In this document: in pieces, positions 26,609-35,652 of the stretch | Numbering within the stretch: position 1 is the stretch's first letter | Layout: the number at the start of each line of letters is the position of its first letter | Assembly (NCBI RefSeq): GCF_000012485.1 | Contig: NC_007512.1 | Location: forward strand, 40,001 to 104,000 | DNA: 64,000 nucleotides | Source: Pelodictyon luteolum DSM 273 | GTDB lineage: Bacteria; Bacteroidota; Chlorobiia; Chlorobiales; Chlorobiaceae | Direction of reading: 5' to 3' | Made by a program: the position numbers and the translations under genes | The notes under the pieces: model-generated | Told to the model about the DNA's origin: nothing | The model's database searches: none | What the model saw: only the letters and a program-made list of their open reading frames with translations

Positions 26609-26944
26609 GGTCGTCGGTAGGTCGGTTGCAGGGAAAATCGAACAAACAAAGATACCGTTCCCGTTCAATACTATCTGCTGGTCTTGCAAGGATGTAACAA
26701 TTGCTTCAGGCTCTGGATTCGAGCTGGTGTAGTTTTTGCGGCTTTGGCGGAGAGCTATGTGCGTACAATCAAGAACAGCCGACGATCTGCAACTTTTTGA
26801 ACGGCGTCGCTGGTTCCCGGACTATATCGGTTCTTTTCCGGTTATGTCTCCCCCCACCTGAATGATTGGCCCCTTGTGTTTTTCTCGAATGCAGTGCCGG
26901 TGATGTTGGTCATGTCAACGAAGAAACCATGGAGGAGATGAGCT
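26609..26944. other. Intergenic stretch without a supported gene
   Basis: This divergent interval between the ArsC-like gene and the secreted repeat protein contains no convincing frame, repeat or hairpin. It presumably holds the two promoters, which I could not place. A GGAGGAG ribosome binding site for the downstream gene begins near 26932. Confidence 0.5.
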
Positions 26945-27412
26945 ATGAAGAAGATGGGATTGGTGATTGCTGCAGTCGTGATGATGCTTTTTTTCTGGAA
27001 AAGCGGCATGGCGGCCGAGCCGGACGTAAGAGTGATGCAGAAAGCGGGGGTCGGCAGCTATCTTGCGGACGCTGAGGGAATGACATTGTACTGGTACAAA
27101 AACGATTCCAAAGGAAGGAGTACCTGTACGGGTGCATGCCTTGATATGTGGCCGGCTTTTTATACCGGCGCGGTCCTGAGTGCGGCTCCGTCGATGAAGC
27201 AGGATGATTTCGGCACCATTCGGCGGCCTGAGGGAAAAATGCAGAATACCTTCCGTGGCATGCCGCTCTATTACTATTCAATGGACCGCAAGGTGGGGGA
27301 TACGATGGGTCACAAGATGAACAATCTCTGGTTTGTGATTGACCCTCTGAAGTTCGTGGCCCCGGAGAAACAGTTCTACGGCAAATCGAAGCCTTCAGTG
27401 GGGAAAGAATAG
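26945..27412 (+). CDS. Secreted lipoprotein-repeat protein (COG4315 type)
   Basis: The 155-residue protein has an N-terminal signal peptide cleaved after GMAA. Two copies follow of the repeat in which a glycine/leucine-rich strand is followed by LYWY or LYYYS and, in the first copy, CTGACLDMWP. This is the COG4315 'secreted repeat of unknown function'. A GGAGGAG site with 7-base spacing fixes the start. The function is unknown. Confidence 0.85.
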   Translation: MKKMGLVIAAVVMMLFFWKSGMAAEPDVRVMQKAGVGSYLADAEGMTLYWYKNDSKGRSTCTGACLDMWPAFYTGAVLSAAPSMKQDDFGTIRRPEGKMQNTFRGMPLYYYSMDRKVGDTMGHKMNNLWFVIDPLKFVAPEKQFYGKSKPSVGKE

Positions 27413-27434
27413 GGTTTGCTGATCTCCCGTTTTC

Positions 27435-28628
27435 TTACCTGCAGCAGTCGCGGATGGCTTTGGCGATGAGGGGAATTCCCCGCTCGATTTCTTCAGGGCT
27501 GTTGTTGCAGTAAGAGAGCCGCATGGCGTTCATGCGCGTACCTTCCGGGTCGAAGGTGCTGCCGGTGACGAAGACGGCTCCTGCTTCAATGGCTTTTTTG
27601 AGGACATCCGCGGCATTGATTTCTTCGGGCAGGGTGAGCCAGATGTAGAACCCGCCACGCGGTTCGCTCCACCCTACATAGTCCGGCAGGTGCTGACGAA
27701 GTGCTGCAGTCATAAGGGCGGCGCGCTCTAGGTATGCTTTCCGTACCGTTTCAACGTAACCGCCCATCATGCCGGAGCGGATGGCGGCATCTGCGATGAC
27801 CTGGGTGAAACTCGGCGAGCAGGCGTCGGCAGACTGCTTCAGGAGTTCGCATTTTTCATAGATCGGTTCGGGGGCGAGAAGCCAGCCGAGGCGAAGGCCG
27901 GGCCCGAGGATCTTGGAAAAAGAACCGGTGTAGCAGACATCGACTCCGTCAGGATTGATGGCTTTTATGGGCATTAGGCGCGCCCGGTCCTCTTCATGGA
28001 ACCACAGGTCGCCGTATGCGTCATCTTCAATGAGGGGAATTGCCGTTCCCTGCAGGAGTTTGATGAGTTCCAGTTTACGCTTTTCACTGTAGAGGATGCC
28101 TGCCGGGTTGTGGAAGTAGGGGGTGGCGTAGAGGAATTTCGGGGCCGGTGTCCTCTGTGTTTCCTCCCTCAGGGTTCTGATATCAATGCCCTCAGAGTCC
28201 AGCGGGATGCTCCGGACATCGGCCCCGGCGGCTCGGAACGCGGCAATGGCCCCGATGAAACAGGGATACTCGGTAAGCACCCGGTCTCCGGGGTCGATGA
28301 AGGCTTTCGCGAGGAGGTTGAGCGCCTGCTGGGAACCGGTGGTGATGAGGAGCCGGTTGCTTTTGACCGGCAGACCTTTCTCTTCCAGCCAGCCTGTGAG
28401 GGATTCCTGCAGCATTGGGAGCCCCTCTGTGGGGCCGTACTGGAATGCAGCGCGTTTGGTTTTGTCGTCCAGCTGCATGAAGAGTTCTTCAACCTCCTTG
28501 ACCGGGAACAGGTCATTTGCGGGCATGCCCCCGGCGAACGAGATGATGTCGGGTCGCGAGGCCAGGCTCATGAGATCCCGTATCGCCGAAGAACGCAGAG
28601 CGGAGACGCTTTTTGAGAAGGTTGCCAT
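27435..28628 (-). CDS. PLP-dependent aminotransferase, class I (LysN/aromatic type)
   Basis: The 397-residue fold type I aminotransferase has SFAGGMP near the N-terminus, TGSQQALNL, and the PLP lysine in TGSFSKILGPGLRLGW. The subfamily includes 2-aminoadipate and broad-range aromatic aminotransferases. It is the last gene of the iorA-iorB-paaK-ACT operon, so it probably converts arylpyruvates to aromatic amino acids. That assignment is inference from context. Confidence 0.88.
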   Translation of the reverse strand: MATFSKSVSALRSSAIRDLMSLASRPDIISFAGGMPANDLFPVKEVEELFMQLDDKTKRAAFQYGPTEGLPMLQESLTGWLEEKGLPVKSNRLLITTGSQQALNLLAKAFIDPGDRVLTEYPCFIGAIAAFRAAGADVRSIPLDSEGIDIRTLREETQRTPAPKFLYATPYFHNPAGILYSEKRKLELIKLLQGTAIPLIEDDAYGDLWFHEEDRARLMPIKAINPDGVDVCYTGSFSKILGPGLRLGWLLAPEPIYEKCELLKQSADACSPSFTQVIADAAIRSGMMGGYVETVRKAYLERAALMTAALRQHLPDYVGWSEPRGGFYIWLTLPEEINAADVLKKAIEAGAVFVTGSTFDPEGTRMNAMRLSYCNNSPEEIERGIPLIAKAIRDCCR

Positions 28629-28646
28629 GCTGTCTTGTTCCTTTTT

Positions 28647-29075
28647 TCAGAGCTGGTATATATCACCGGCTTGAACAAGTTCGAGCCGGTGCTGGCTGAG
28701 CACCCGGATGGCGGCCTGCGGCACGGCGGTTCGGATAACCACCGTCGCCCGGCCTTCGGCCGAGGAGAATGCGTACATGTAGTCAATGGCCACGTCATTT
28801 TCCGAGAGAATGCCGAGCGCATGGTGGAGGCTGCCGGGTTTGTCGGGGACGATGAGGCAGATGACGTCGGTGACCTTGACGGCGAACCCTTTCTGACGGA
28901 GCACGTTTTCTGCGAGCTCGGGTTTGCCGACAATCATGCGCAGGATGCCGAAGTCGGTGGAGTCGGCAATGCTGAACGCCGAGATGTTGATGCCGTTTTC
29001 GGCCAGAACTCCGGTGAGTTCGGTAAGCCGGCCTGTTCGGTTTTCAAGAAAGACCGAGAGTTGACGGATGATCAT
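28647..29075 (-). CDS. ACT-domain regulatory protein
   Basis: The 142-residue protein consists of two ACT domains in tandem (FLENRTGRLTELTGVLAENGINI and VPDKPGSLHHALGILSENDVAI) with no catalytic part. Such free ACT proteins beside paaK and ior genes are thought to sense amino acids. It is located between paaK and the aminotransferase, 16 bases from paaK. Feedback sensing of aromatic amino acids is inference. Confidence 0.88.
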   Translation of the reverse strand: MIIRQLSVFLENRTGRLTELTGVLAENGINISAFSIADSTDFGILRMIVGKPELAENVLRQKGFAVKVTDVICLIVPDKPGSLHHALGILSENDVAIDYMYAFSSAEGRATVVIRTAVPQAAIRVLSQHRLELVQAGDIYQL

Positions 29076-29091
29076 GGTCCCCTTCCTCCTG

Positions 29092-30390
29092 TTAGCGTTT
29101 CCTGTTATCTATGACCCGTTTTGCCTTGCCCATACTGCGCTCTATGGTGCCCGGCTCGACAAGGCGCACGGTGGAGCTGATGCCGAGCATGCTGCCGATT
29201 GCGGACTGTATTTTTTTTCTGAGACCCTCCAGTTCCTTGACCTCGTCGGAGAAGAACGATTCCTCGACCTCCACCTGGATTTCGAGGGAGTCGAGGTTGT
29301 GCATACGGTCGATGGTGAGCAGGTAATGGGGTCTGGTCTCGCTCATTTCAAGCAGCACCGCTTCCACCTGGGAGGGGAAGACGTTGACGCCGCGGATGAT
29401 GAGCATGTCGTCGGTGCGGCCGACACATTTTTCCATGCGGACGAGGGTTCTGCCGCACTCGCATCGCTCGGCGTGCAGGCGCGTGAGGTCGCGCGTGCGG
29501 TAGCGGATGAGCGGCATGGCCTCCTTTGTCGCGGGTGTGAAGACCAGCTCGCCGAGCTCGCCGTATGGCAGCACCTCGCCGGTGTCGGGGTTGATGATTT
29601 CGGGGATGAAGTGGTCTTCGAAGATGTGCATGCCTGTCTGGCACCGGCACTCCATCGAAACGCCGGGGCCGATGATTTCGCTGAGACCATAGATGTCGTA
29701 AGCCTTGATGCCGAGCAGTCGTTCGATTTCGGTGCGCATTCCTTCAGTCCAGGGCTCTGCACCGAAGATGCCGGCCTTCAGCTTGATGTGTTCTTTTTGG
29801 ATCTTCTCTTCGATGATGGCTTCTCCGAGGAAGGCTGCGTAGGAAGGGGTGCAGGCAAGCACGGTGGAGCCGAAGTCCTCCATCAGCTGGAGCTGTTTTT
29901 TCGTGTTGCCGCCAGAGATCGGAATGACCGAGGCTCCGAGGGTCTCGGCGCCGTAGTGGAGGCCGAGGCCCCCGGTGAAGAGTCCGTAGTCGTAGGCGAC
30001 CTGGATGATATCGGACCGGGTTACGCCGGCCATGGTGAGCGATCGGGCGACCACTTCGCTCCACATCGCTATGTCGTTCTTGGTGTAGCCGACCACTGTC
30101 GGCTTTCCTGTGGTGCCGCTGGAGGCGTGCAGGCGCACGATTCCCTCCTGCGGAACGGTGAAAAGCCCGAACGGGTAATTGTCCCGCAGGTCCTGCTTGG
30201 TGGTGAACGGGAGCTTCGGAAGGTCGTCCATGCTCCGTATGTCTCCAGGTTCGATGCCAAGTTCCTGCAGCCGCCGGCGATAGAAGGGTACGGTGTTCCA
30301 CACCCGCGATACCATTGCTGATAGGCGCTCGCCCTGAATTTTGCGGAGCTCTTCACGCTCCATGCATTCATACTGCCTGTTCCAGATCAT
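29092..30390 (-). CDS. paaK: Phenylacetate-CoA ligase
   Basis: The 432-residue enzyme of the ANL superfamily has the AMP-binding P-loop [22 protein letters not shown] and YRTRDLTR motifs of PaaK. It activates arylacetates with ATP and CoA. Its start overlaps the iorB stop by 4 bases. Next to ferredoxin-dependent indolepyruvate oxidoreductase it makes sense in biosynthesis: salvaged phenylacetate or indoleacetate is activated and then carboxylated. No phenylacetate degradation genes are present here. Confidence 0.92.
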   Translation of the reverse strand: MIWNRQYECMEREELRKIQGERLSAMVSRVWNTVPFYRRRLQELGIEPGDIRSMDDLPKLPFTTKQDLRDNYPFGLFTVPQEGIVRLHASSGTTGKPTVVGYTKNDIAMWSEVVARSLTMAGVTRSDIIQVAYDYGLFTGGLGLHYGAETLGASVIPISGGNTKKQLQLMEDFGSTVLACTPSYAAFLGEAIIEEKIQKEHIKLKAGIFGAEPWTEGMRTEIERLLGIKAYDIYGLSEIIGPGVSMECRCQTGMHIFEDHFIPEIINPDTGEVLPYGELGELVFTPATKEAMPLIRYRTRDLTRLHAERCECGRTLVRMEKCVGRTDDMLIIRGVNVFPSQVEAVLLEMSETRPHYLLTIDRMHNLDSLEIQVEVEESFFSDEVKELEGLRKKIQSAIGSMLGISSTVRLVEPGTIERSMGKAKRVIDNRKR

Positions 30391-31004
30391 GTCATGGCGT
30401 TGGTTGGGGGCCCCTCAGGGGAGGCGGCCTGTTGCTGTGATGCTTCGAGCCCTTTACGGAAGGCGCGGGTGTTCATTTCCGCGATGTCGGCGCCTTTCCT
30501 TTCGAAGAGTTCGCTGATGCCGGCTTCGAGTCGCTCCGGCGGGATGCCGATGAATGGGGCGGCGGCTCCGAGCACGACCATGTTCGATGCCCGCCGGCTG
30601 CCGCATTCCTCTGCGAGCTGCTGGGCGTCGATGAGGATCGGCGCGCCGGTTTCAAGCAGTGAGCGCCGTACCGCCTCTATCCGGGGATAGCCCTCCATGT
30701 TGACGACCGGTTCCATTGCGGTGACGAGGCGCCCGGAAGGTGCGAGCCAGGGGCTTTGGCGCAGTGCTTCGAGCGGTTCAACAGAGATGACGAGGTCAGC
30801 GGTGCCGCGGGCGATGAGGTCGCTGTGGATTTCGCGGTCGGCTATGCGCAGGTGCGACTCCACGGCCCCGCCCCGCTGGCTCATGCCATGCACTTCCGCC
30901 TGGCGGATTTCGAGCCCGCTGTGGAGGGCGGCCAGGTCAATGACGGCCGCAATGCTGAGAATTCCCTGTCCCCCAACGCCGGCAAGGATGATGTTCTTTT
31001 TCAT
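30387..31004 (-). CDS. iorB: Indolepyruvate:ferredoxin oxidoreductase, beta subunit
   Basis: The ~205-residue protein begins [19 protein letters not shown], the signature of the gamma-type 2-oxoacid oxidoreductase subunit, and has the [12 protein letters not shown] segment. It forms the IorAB enzyme that interconverts arylpyruvate with arylacetyl-CoA, CO2 and reduced ferredoxin. The start at 31004 (ATGA overlap with the iorA stop) is preferred over an ATG 12 codons earlier. Confidence 0.93.
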   Translation of the reverse strand: MKKNIILAGVGGQGILSIAAVIDLAALHSGLEIRQAEVHGMSQRGGAVESHLRIADREIHSDLIARGTADLVISVEPLEALRQSPWLAPSGRLVTAMEPVVNMEGYPRIEAVRRSLLETGAPILIDAQQLAEECGSRRASNMVVLGAAAPFIGIPPERLEAGISELFERKGADIAEMNTRAFRKGLEASQQQAASPEGPPTNAMT

Positions 31005-32599
31005 GTGTTCCGGTTCCTTTTTGCCGCCCGCTCGACGCACTCCCTTCGGGCAAGGATGACGGAGACCCCCTCGTAGGCGATCTCTTCACTGATCACTGCA
31101 ATGTTTTCCTGAAGCCGGGGTTTCAGGGGGACGATGGTTCTGAGGTGCAGGGGGTCTACGCCGAGGCCGAGGCAGATGGCTTCAAGACGGCTGCCGGTAG
31201 CGGCTGAGTTCTGCCCTCCGGTCATGGCGGTGGTGTCGTTGTCGGTTATGATGATGGTGACCGACGAGCGCCTGTTCACTGCATCGAGCAGGCCCGTCAT
31301 GCCGGAGTGGGTGAAGGTGGAATCGCCGATGACCGCCACAGCGGGCCGGAGTCCGGCTTCGGCCGCCCCTATCGCCATAGTGACTGATGCGCCCATGTCG
31401 ACGCATGTATGGATGGCGCTGAAGGGGGCGAGCGCACCGAGGGTATAGCAGCCGATATCGGAAAAGACATGGTCATGCGGGTGTCCGGCCATGACGGTGT
31501 TGAGTGCCAGATACAGATCGCGGTGCCCGCATCCCCGGCAGAGTTCGGGCGGTCGAGGTACGACGATTTCGGGGACGGGTGCAGCGGGCGCGGGTTCCAG
31601 GCCGAGCGCCCGGGCGATGATGTCTGTATTGAGCTCGCCGGTGCGTGCGAGAGTGCCGTCGAGGCGCCCCAGCACCTGGCCGTTGCCGAAGAATCCCCGA
31701 AGCAGCTCCTCAATGACCGGATAGCCCTCCTCGGCTACAAGCACGCTGTCGCACTGGTTGAAGAGTTGCTGTGCGGCCCCGAGTGGAAGGGGGTACTGTC
31801 CGGTTTTCAGTACGGGAAAGTCCATATCAAAGGCCTCACGCACCTCCATGACATAGTTGTATGCAATCCCGAACGCGAGCACGCCGGTTGAGGCCGTGCC
31901 CTCCACCATGCGGTTCAGCCATGAACATTCGGCCAACTGCTCGATATCGCGCTGCAGGCCGATGAGTCGGGCGTACTGCCTTCTTGCATTCACCGGCATC
32001 AGGACGAACCGTTCTGCAGAAGGAAGCGCATCGGCCGCCGGAAGCGTGCGTTCCGGTTCCGGCTCCTTTGGAACTACCCCTGCACGCGAGTGCGCGAGGC
32101 GCGTGGTGAGGCGGACCATCACCGGAAGGCTGAGCGATTCGGAGAGCTGGAATGCATGGCGGACGCCGTCGTAGAGCTCCTGCTGGTTTGAGGGTTCGAT
32201 GACGGGGATCATGGCGAACTTCCCGTACACCCGGCTGTCCTGCTCGTTCTGAGACGAGTGCATGGAGGGGTCGTCGGCGACGGCCAGCACCAGGCCTCCG
32301 CCAACGCCGGTGAGAGCGGAGTTGATGAATGCATCGGCGGCGACATTGAGCCCCACGTGCTTCATGCATACCAGCACCCGCTTTCCGGCGTAAGACATGC
32401 CGAGCGCCTCTTCGTATGCGGTTTTTTCATTCGTCGACCATGCGGCACGCACCCCGCGGTTTCGGGCAGCGGGAGAGTGCTGGATGAATTCGGTGATTTC
32501 GGTCGAAGGGGTTCCCGGGTAGGCATAGACGCCGGATATGCCGGCATCGATGGCACCGAGGGCTGCGGCTTCCGCCCCCAGAAGGAGCTGTCGTTCCAT
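31001..32599 (-). CDS. iorA: Indolepyruvate:ferredoxin oxidoreductase, alpha subunit
   Basis: The 532-residue subunit has the N-terminal pyrimidine-binding domain (YAYPGTPSTEI) and the C-terminal TPP-binding domain (GDSTFTHSGMTGLLDAV, ITDNDTTAMTGGQ). It stops soon after VSVILARRECV. The C-terminal 2[4Fe-4S] ferredoxin domain that ends usual IorA proteins (~600-650 residues) is missing, and no frame downstream could restore it because iorB starts at once. Thus an external ferredoxin must contact the enzyme directly. It is the first gene of the operon. Confidence 0.9.
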   Translation of the reverse strand: MERQLLLGAEAAALGAIDAGISGVYAYPGTPSTEITEFIQHSPAARNRGVRAAWSTNEKTAYEEALGMSYAGKRVLVCMKHVGLNVAADAFINSALTGVGGGLVLAVADDPSMHSSQNEQDSRVYGKFAMIPVIEPSNQQELYDGVRHAFQLSESLSLPVMVRLTTRLAHSRAGVVPKEPEPERTLPAADALPSAERFVLMPVNARRQYARLIGLQRDIEQLAECSWLNRMVEGTASTGVLAFGIAYNYVMEVREAFDMDFPVLKTGQYPLPLGAAQQLFNQCDSVLVAEEGYPVIEELLRGFFGNGQVLGRLDGTLARTGELNTDIIARALGLEPAPAAPVPEIVVPRPPELCRGCGHRDLYLALNTVMAGHPHDHVFSDIGCYTLGALAPFSAIHTCVDMGASVTMAIGAAEAGLRPAVAVIGDSTFTHSGMTGLLDAVNRRSSVTIIITDNDTTAMTGGQNSAATGSRLEAICLGLGVDPLHLRTIVPLKPRLQENIAVISEEIAYEGVSVILARRECVERAAKRNRNT

Positions 32600-32738
32600 T
32601 CGCGGACTTGGTGGTTGTGGTCCCGCTTTGCACCCTGTGCTGAACGGGGGTTCCTGCAAATGAACCAAGATCAGAAATTTTCAAGCCAAAATAAAAGAAT
32701 TGCGGGTTATTGCCCTCCACGGATCAACTACCGGCAGC

Positions 32739-32769
32739 TTGTTTGTAAATGTCCGGCACGGTCTATATA
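32739..32769 (+). promoter_or_regulatory. Candidate promoter of the first SQR gene
   Basis: A -35 TTGTTT (32739-32744) and a -10 TATATA (32764-32769) are 19 bases apart. The -10 forms part of the left arm of the inverted repeat at 32764-32793. The predicted leader is ~105 bases. The same hexamer TTGTTT is used at the sqrF-like promoter. Confidence 0.4.
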
Positions 32770-32793
32770 TTCACATAATTATTTGAATATATA
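32764..32793. promoter_or_regulatory. Inverted-repeat operator upstream of the SQR gene
   Basis: The arms TATATATTCA (32764-32773) and TGAATATATA (32784-32793) are perfect 10-bp inverted repeats around a 10-base spacer. It overlaps the -10 and the start region of the candidate promoter, so it suits repression. The ATTC...GAAT orientation recalls BigR/SqrR-type sulfide-responsive ArsR operators, but the spacing differs (12 here). Confidence 0.55.
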
Positions 32794-32880
32794 ACTCTCT
32801 GGTGGCTGGGCGATGTTTTTGTGCTGGAGAGAAACTGCAACCGGGCGGGTATACCGTTCAATAAAGCCGGAGGGTTTGAC

Positions 32881-34107
32881 ATGGCTAAAAAAATCGTCGT
32901 CCTTGGAGCCGGTACCGCCGGTACCATCGTTTCCAACAACCTGCGCCGCCATCTTTCCGATGACTGGGAGATTACGGTCATCGACCGTGACGATCGTCAT
33001 ATCTACCAACCGGGGCTGTTGTTTGTACCGTTCGGCATCCAGAAGTCGAAGACGCTGGTGAAGTCGCGAAAAAAGTTCATCCTCCCCGGTGTGAAATTCG
33101 TGCTTGACGAAATCACCCATGTCGATCCCGAGAAGAAGGTGGTAAAGACCAGAAACAACAGCTTCGACTATGATTTTCTCGTCGTCAGCACCGGCTGCAA
33201 GGTCGTGCCGGAGGAGAACGACGGCCTGCTCGACGCCTGGGGGAAAAACGCGTTCACCTTCTACTACCTGGAGGCGGCCGATGTACTGCACCGCAAACTC
33301 CGTGAGTTCGATGGCGGCAAACTGGTGATGGATATCGCTGAGCTGCCGTTCAAGTGCCCTGTTGCGCCGATCGAGTTCGTGTTCCTTGCCGACTGGTATT
33401 TCAAGAAACGCGGGATACGCAACAAAGTGGAGATCGAACTGGTGACCCCGCTGCAGGCTGCGTTCACCAAGCCGAAAGCCGCCGCGGTGTTCAGCCGGTC
33501 CGCAAAGGAGAAGAACATCAAGATTACGACCGGTTTCGAGTTGAACCGGGTCGACGGCAAGGCCGGGTATATCGAGAGCGTGCAGGGCGAAAAGGTCAAT
33601 TACGACATGCTGGTGGTAGTTCCCACCACTGTCGGTGACAAGGTCATCACCGATTCTGGCATGGACGACGGCATCGGTTACGTTCCCACCCATCAGAACA
33701 CCCTCCAGGCGCTCAAGCACGAGGGAGTCTACGTCATCGGTGACGCCACCAACGTTCCAACCTCAAAAGCAGGCTCGGTGGCTCATTACGAGGCGGACGT
33801 GGTGGTGTTCAACATCATGGCGGAGATCCACGGGGTGAAGCCCGAAGAGATCTTCGACGGCCACTCCACCTGCTTCATCGTCTACTCGAAAGGCACCGCT
33901 TCGCTCATCGACTTCAACTACAAGATCGAACCGCTGCCGGGCCAGTTCCCCGCCCCGCACCTCGGACCCTTTTCCCTCCTCAAGGAGACGAAGGCCAACT
34001 GGTGGGGCAAGCTGGCTTTCGAGCCGCTCTACTGGAACGTACTGCTCGGCGGCCGCCATCTCGGTATGCCTCCGACCCTCGTCATGGCCGGCAAGGAAGT
34101 GGGCTGA
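32881..34107 (+). CDS. Sulfide:quinone oxidoreductase
   Basis: The 408-residue flavoprotein starts with the FAD fold VVLGAGTAGTIVSNNL and has a second dinucleotide region ending VIGDATNVPTSKAG. Exactly three cysteines, Cys106, Cys159 (in FKCPVAP) and Cys331, match the redox/FAD-linking cysteines of known SQRs (124/156/347 in Aquifex). It sits on the cytoplasmic membrane, oxidises sulfide to polysulfide sulfur and reduces quinone. Type III/V-like spacing makes the exact SQR subtype uncertain. It is a monocistronic gene with its own operator. Confidence 0.88.
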   Translation: MAKKIVVLGAGTAGTIVSNNLRRHLSDDWEITVIDRDDRHIYQPGLLFVPFGIQKSKTLVKSRKKFILPGVKFVLDEITHVDPEKKVVKTRNNSFDYDFLVVSTGCKVVPEENDGLLDAWGKNAFTFYYLEAADVLHRKLREFDGGKLVMDIAELPFKCPVAPIEFVFLADWYFKKRGIRNKVEIELVTPLQAAFTKPKAAAVFSRSAKEKNIKITTGFELNRVDGKAGYIESVQGEKVNYDMLVVVPTTVGDKVITDSGMDDGIGYVPTHQNTLQALKHEGVYVIGDATNVPTSKAGSVAHYEADVVVFNIMAEIHGVKPEEIFDGHSTCFIVYSKGTASLIDFNYKIEPLPGQFPAPHLGPFSLLKETKANWWGKLAFEPLYWNVLLGGRHLGMPPTLVMAGKEVG

Positions 34108-34131
34108 GGCGCAACCCCGTTCCCCCCTCAG

Positions 34132-35346
34132 TCACCCTTCGGGGACTGCCGGGGGAGCCTGCTCTTTTCTCGTGAAGCTGATGGCGAGCCATCCCGCCTC
34201 GTATCGAGCGTCGCCGACACGCATGCCGGCGAGGAACACCGGAAGCACCACCCCTTTCTGGTAGTTGCCGATTCGCAGGGTGAGCGAGTCGCCGACCTGC
34301 ACAACGCTGGCCTCCATGCGGTTGTCGAATACGAACGGCAGGCGCAGCTTCACGGTGTAGAGTCCCTCCCCGTCCTTCCGGATGCTGACATGCTCTTCGT
34401 GGTAGAAGATGTCGAGGGGGTTCTTTCCCGCGTATACCACCTGTCCGACCTTCCGCAGCATGTCGATGCCGAGTACCTCTCTCTTAAAGAGCGGCACCTT
34501 GGTGATGGGGATCGGGGCGAAGGAACGCTCGATTTCCTCGATGTGGCCTCGCTGGATTTCCTTCCACTCCTTAAGGAACTCTCCGTCGGCATCATCGGTG
34601 TAGACACGGTTGATGACGATCTGGTCGACGGTGATGCCGTAGAGGTTGAGGTATGTCAGTGCGCGCATCGACTCCTTGATGACCATCTTTTCCGGGTTCA
34701 TGACGAGCCGCACGGTGGTACGGGTGCCATCGGAAAGAAGGTCGATGATGCCCTCGATGGAGGAGAAAAGGCTGTCGACCTGCTCATAGACGTCCACATC
34801 GGGTACATAGTCATGGAGCCGGCTTACCCTTTTGGCAAGCGGCCGGATCACCGGCTTCACCACATACTTCTCCAGGTTTCGCATCAGCTTCAGCATCCAT
34901 CCGAAGGTTTCGGGGAGAGATAGCAGGCGGAGTGTTTCGCCGGTCGGTGCACAGTCGACGACGAGGAGATCGTACTCGTTGCTCTCGTTATAGCGTTTGA
35001 TGTGGGAGAGTGAGAAGAGCTCCTCCATGCCGGGCAGGACTCCCATCTCCTCGACATAGATTCCCTCTATTCCCTGTACCTGCATGAGGTGCGCGAAGTG
35101 TTCGCGCACGATCTCCCAGTTGAGCGACATGTCCCCGTAGACGCTCACCTCCTGACCGTACAGCCGATCGGCGATCCTGACCGGAGAGGGGCCGAGCTCC
35201 ATATCGAATGAGTCACCGAGGCTGTGGGCCGGGTCGGTGGATATGATGAGGGTGCGGTGGCCTGATTCGGCTGCCATGAGGGCGGTTGCGGCGGCAATGG
35301 AGGTTTTGCCAACCCCCCCCTTTCCGGTGAAAACGATGTTTCGCAT
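34132..35346 (-). CDS. ArsA/GET3-family ATPase with C-terminal HSP20-like domain
   Basis: The 404-residue protein starts [20 protein letters not shown], the deviant Walker A of ArsA/Get3 ATPases, and has DPAHSLGD (switch I) and [12 protein letters not shown]. The last ~90 residues form the ArsA_HSP20-like beta domain. Green sulfur bacteria have several such proteins; roles in arsenite transport or in membrane-protein insertion are both discussed for the family. It is convergent with the first SQR gene and divergent from the second, so sulfide metabolism is a possible link. Confidence 0.85.
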   Translation of the reverse strand: MRNIVFTGKGGVGKTSIAAATALMAAESGHRTLIISTDPAHSLGDSFDMELGPSPVRIADRLYGQEVSVYGDMSLNWEIVREHFAHLMQVQGIEGIYVEEMGVLPGMEELFSLSHIKRYNESNEYDLLVVDCAPTGETLRLLSLPETFGWMLKLMRNLEKYVVKPVIRPLAKRVSRLHDYVPDVDVYEQVDSLFSSIEGIIDLLSDGTRTTVRLVMNPEKMVIKESMRALTYLNLYGITVDQIVINRVYTDDADGEFLKEWKEIQRGHIEEIERSFAPIPITKVPLFKREVLGIDMLRKVGQVVYAGKNPLDIFYHEEHVSIRKDGEGLYTVKLRLPFVFDNRMEASVVQVGDSLTLRIGNYQKGVVLPVFLAGMRVGDARYEAGWLAISFTRKEQAPPAVPEG

Positions 35347-35467
35347 GTGCATTGCTCTCCGGGGGGTGTTGAACGGTTGCAAGGGATGTAACCCGCTTTG
35401 CGGGCTAAGCGTTGCCGGCAGTACAGGCTAGGGAGGCGGGGAACTACAGGAAAAAAGACATATGGAT

Positions 35468-35496
35468 TTGTTTTAATATGAGCATATGCTTATATA
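35468..35496 (+). promoter_or_regulatory. Promoter with 20-bp palindromic operator upstream of sqrF-like gene
   Basis: A -35 TTGTTT (35468-35473) and a -10 TATATA (35491-35496) are exactly 17 bases apart. The 20-mer ATATGAGCATATGCTTATAT (35476-35495) is palindromic at 18 of 20 positions and fills the spacer and -10. It matches the dsrC-proximal site at 16 of 20 bases, in the same position relative to the -10. The leader to the ATG is about 150 bases. Confidence 0.6.
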
Positions 35497-35652
35497 GCGT
35501 GAACGGGGCTCATGAGAGAGCTTCCGGAAGAGAGGGGCCCGGGAATTATTCAGCCTCTGTTCTTGTAGAACTATCTGCGCCTTCGAGCTTGAAAGGCACG
35601 CCGGGCAACCGGTGGAGAGCGTTACTCAATAATTGAAAAATACAGACCGCAT

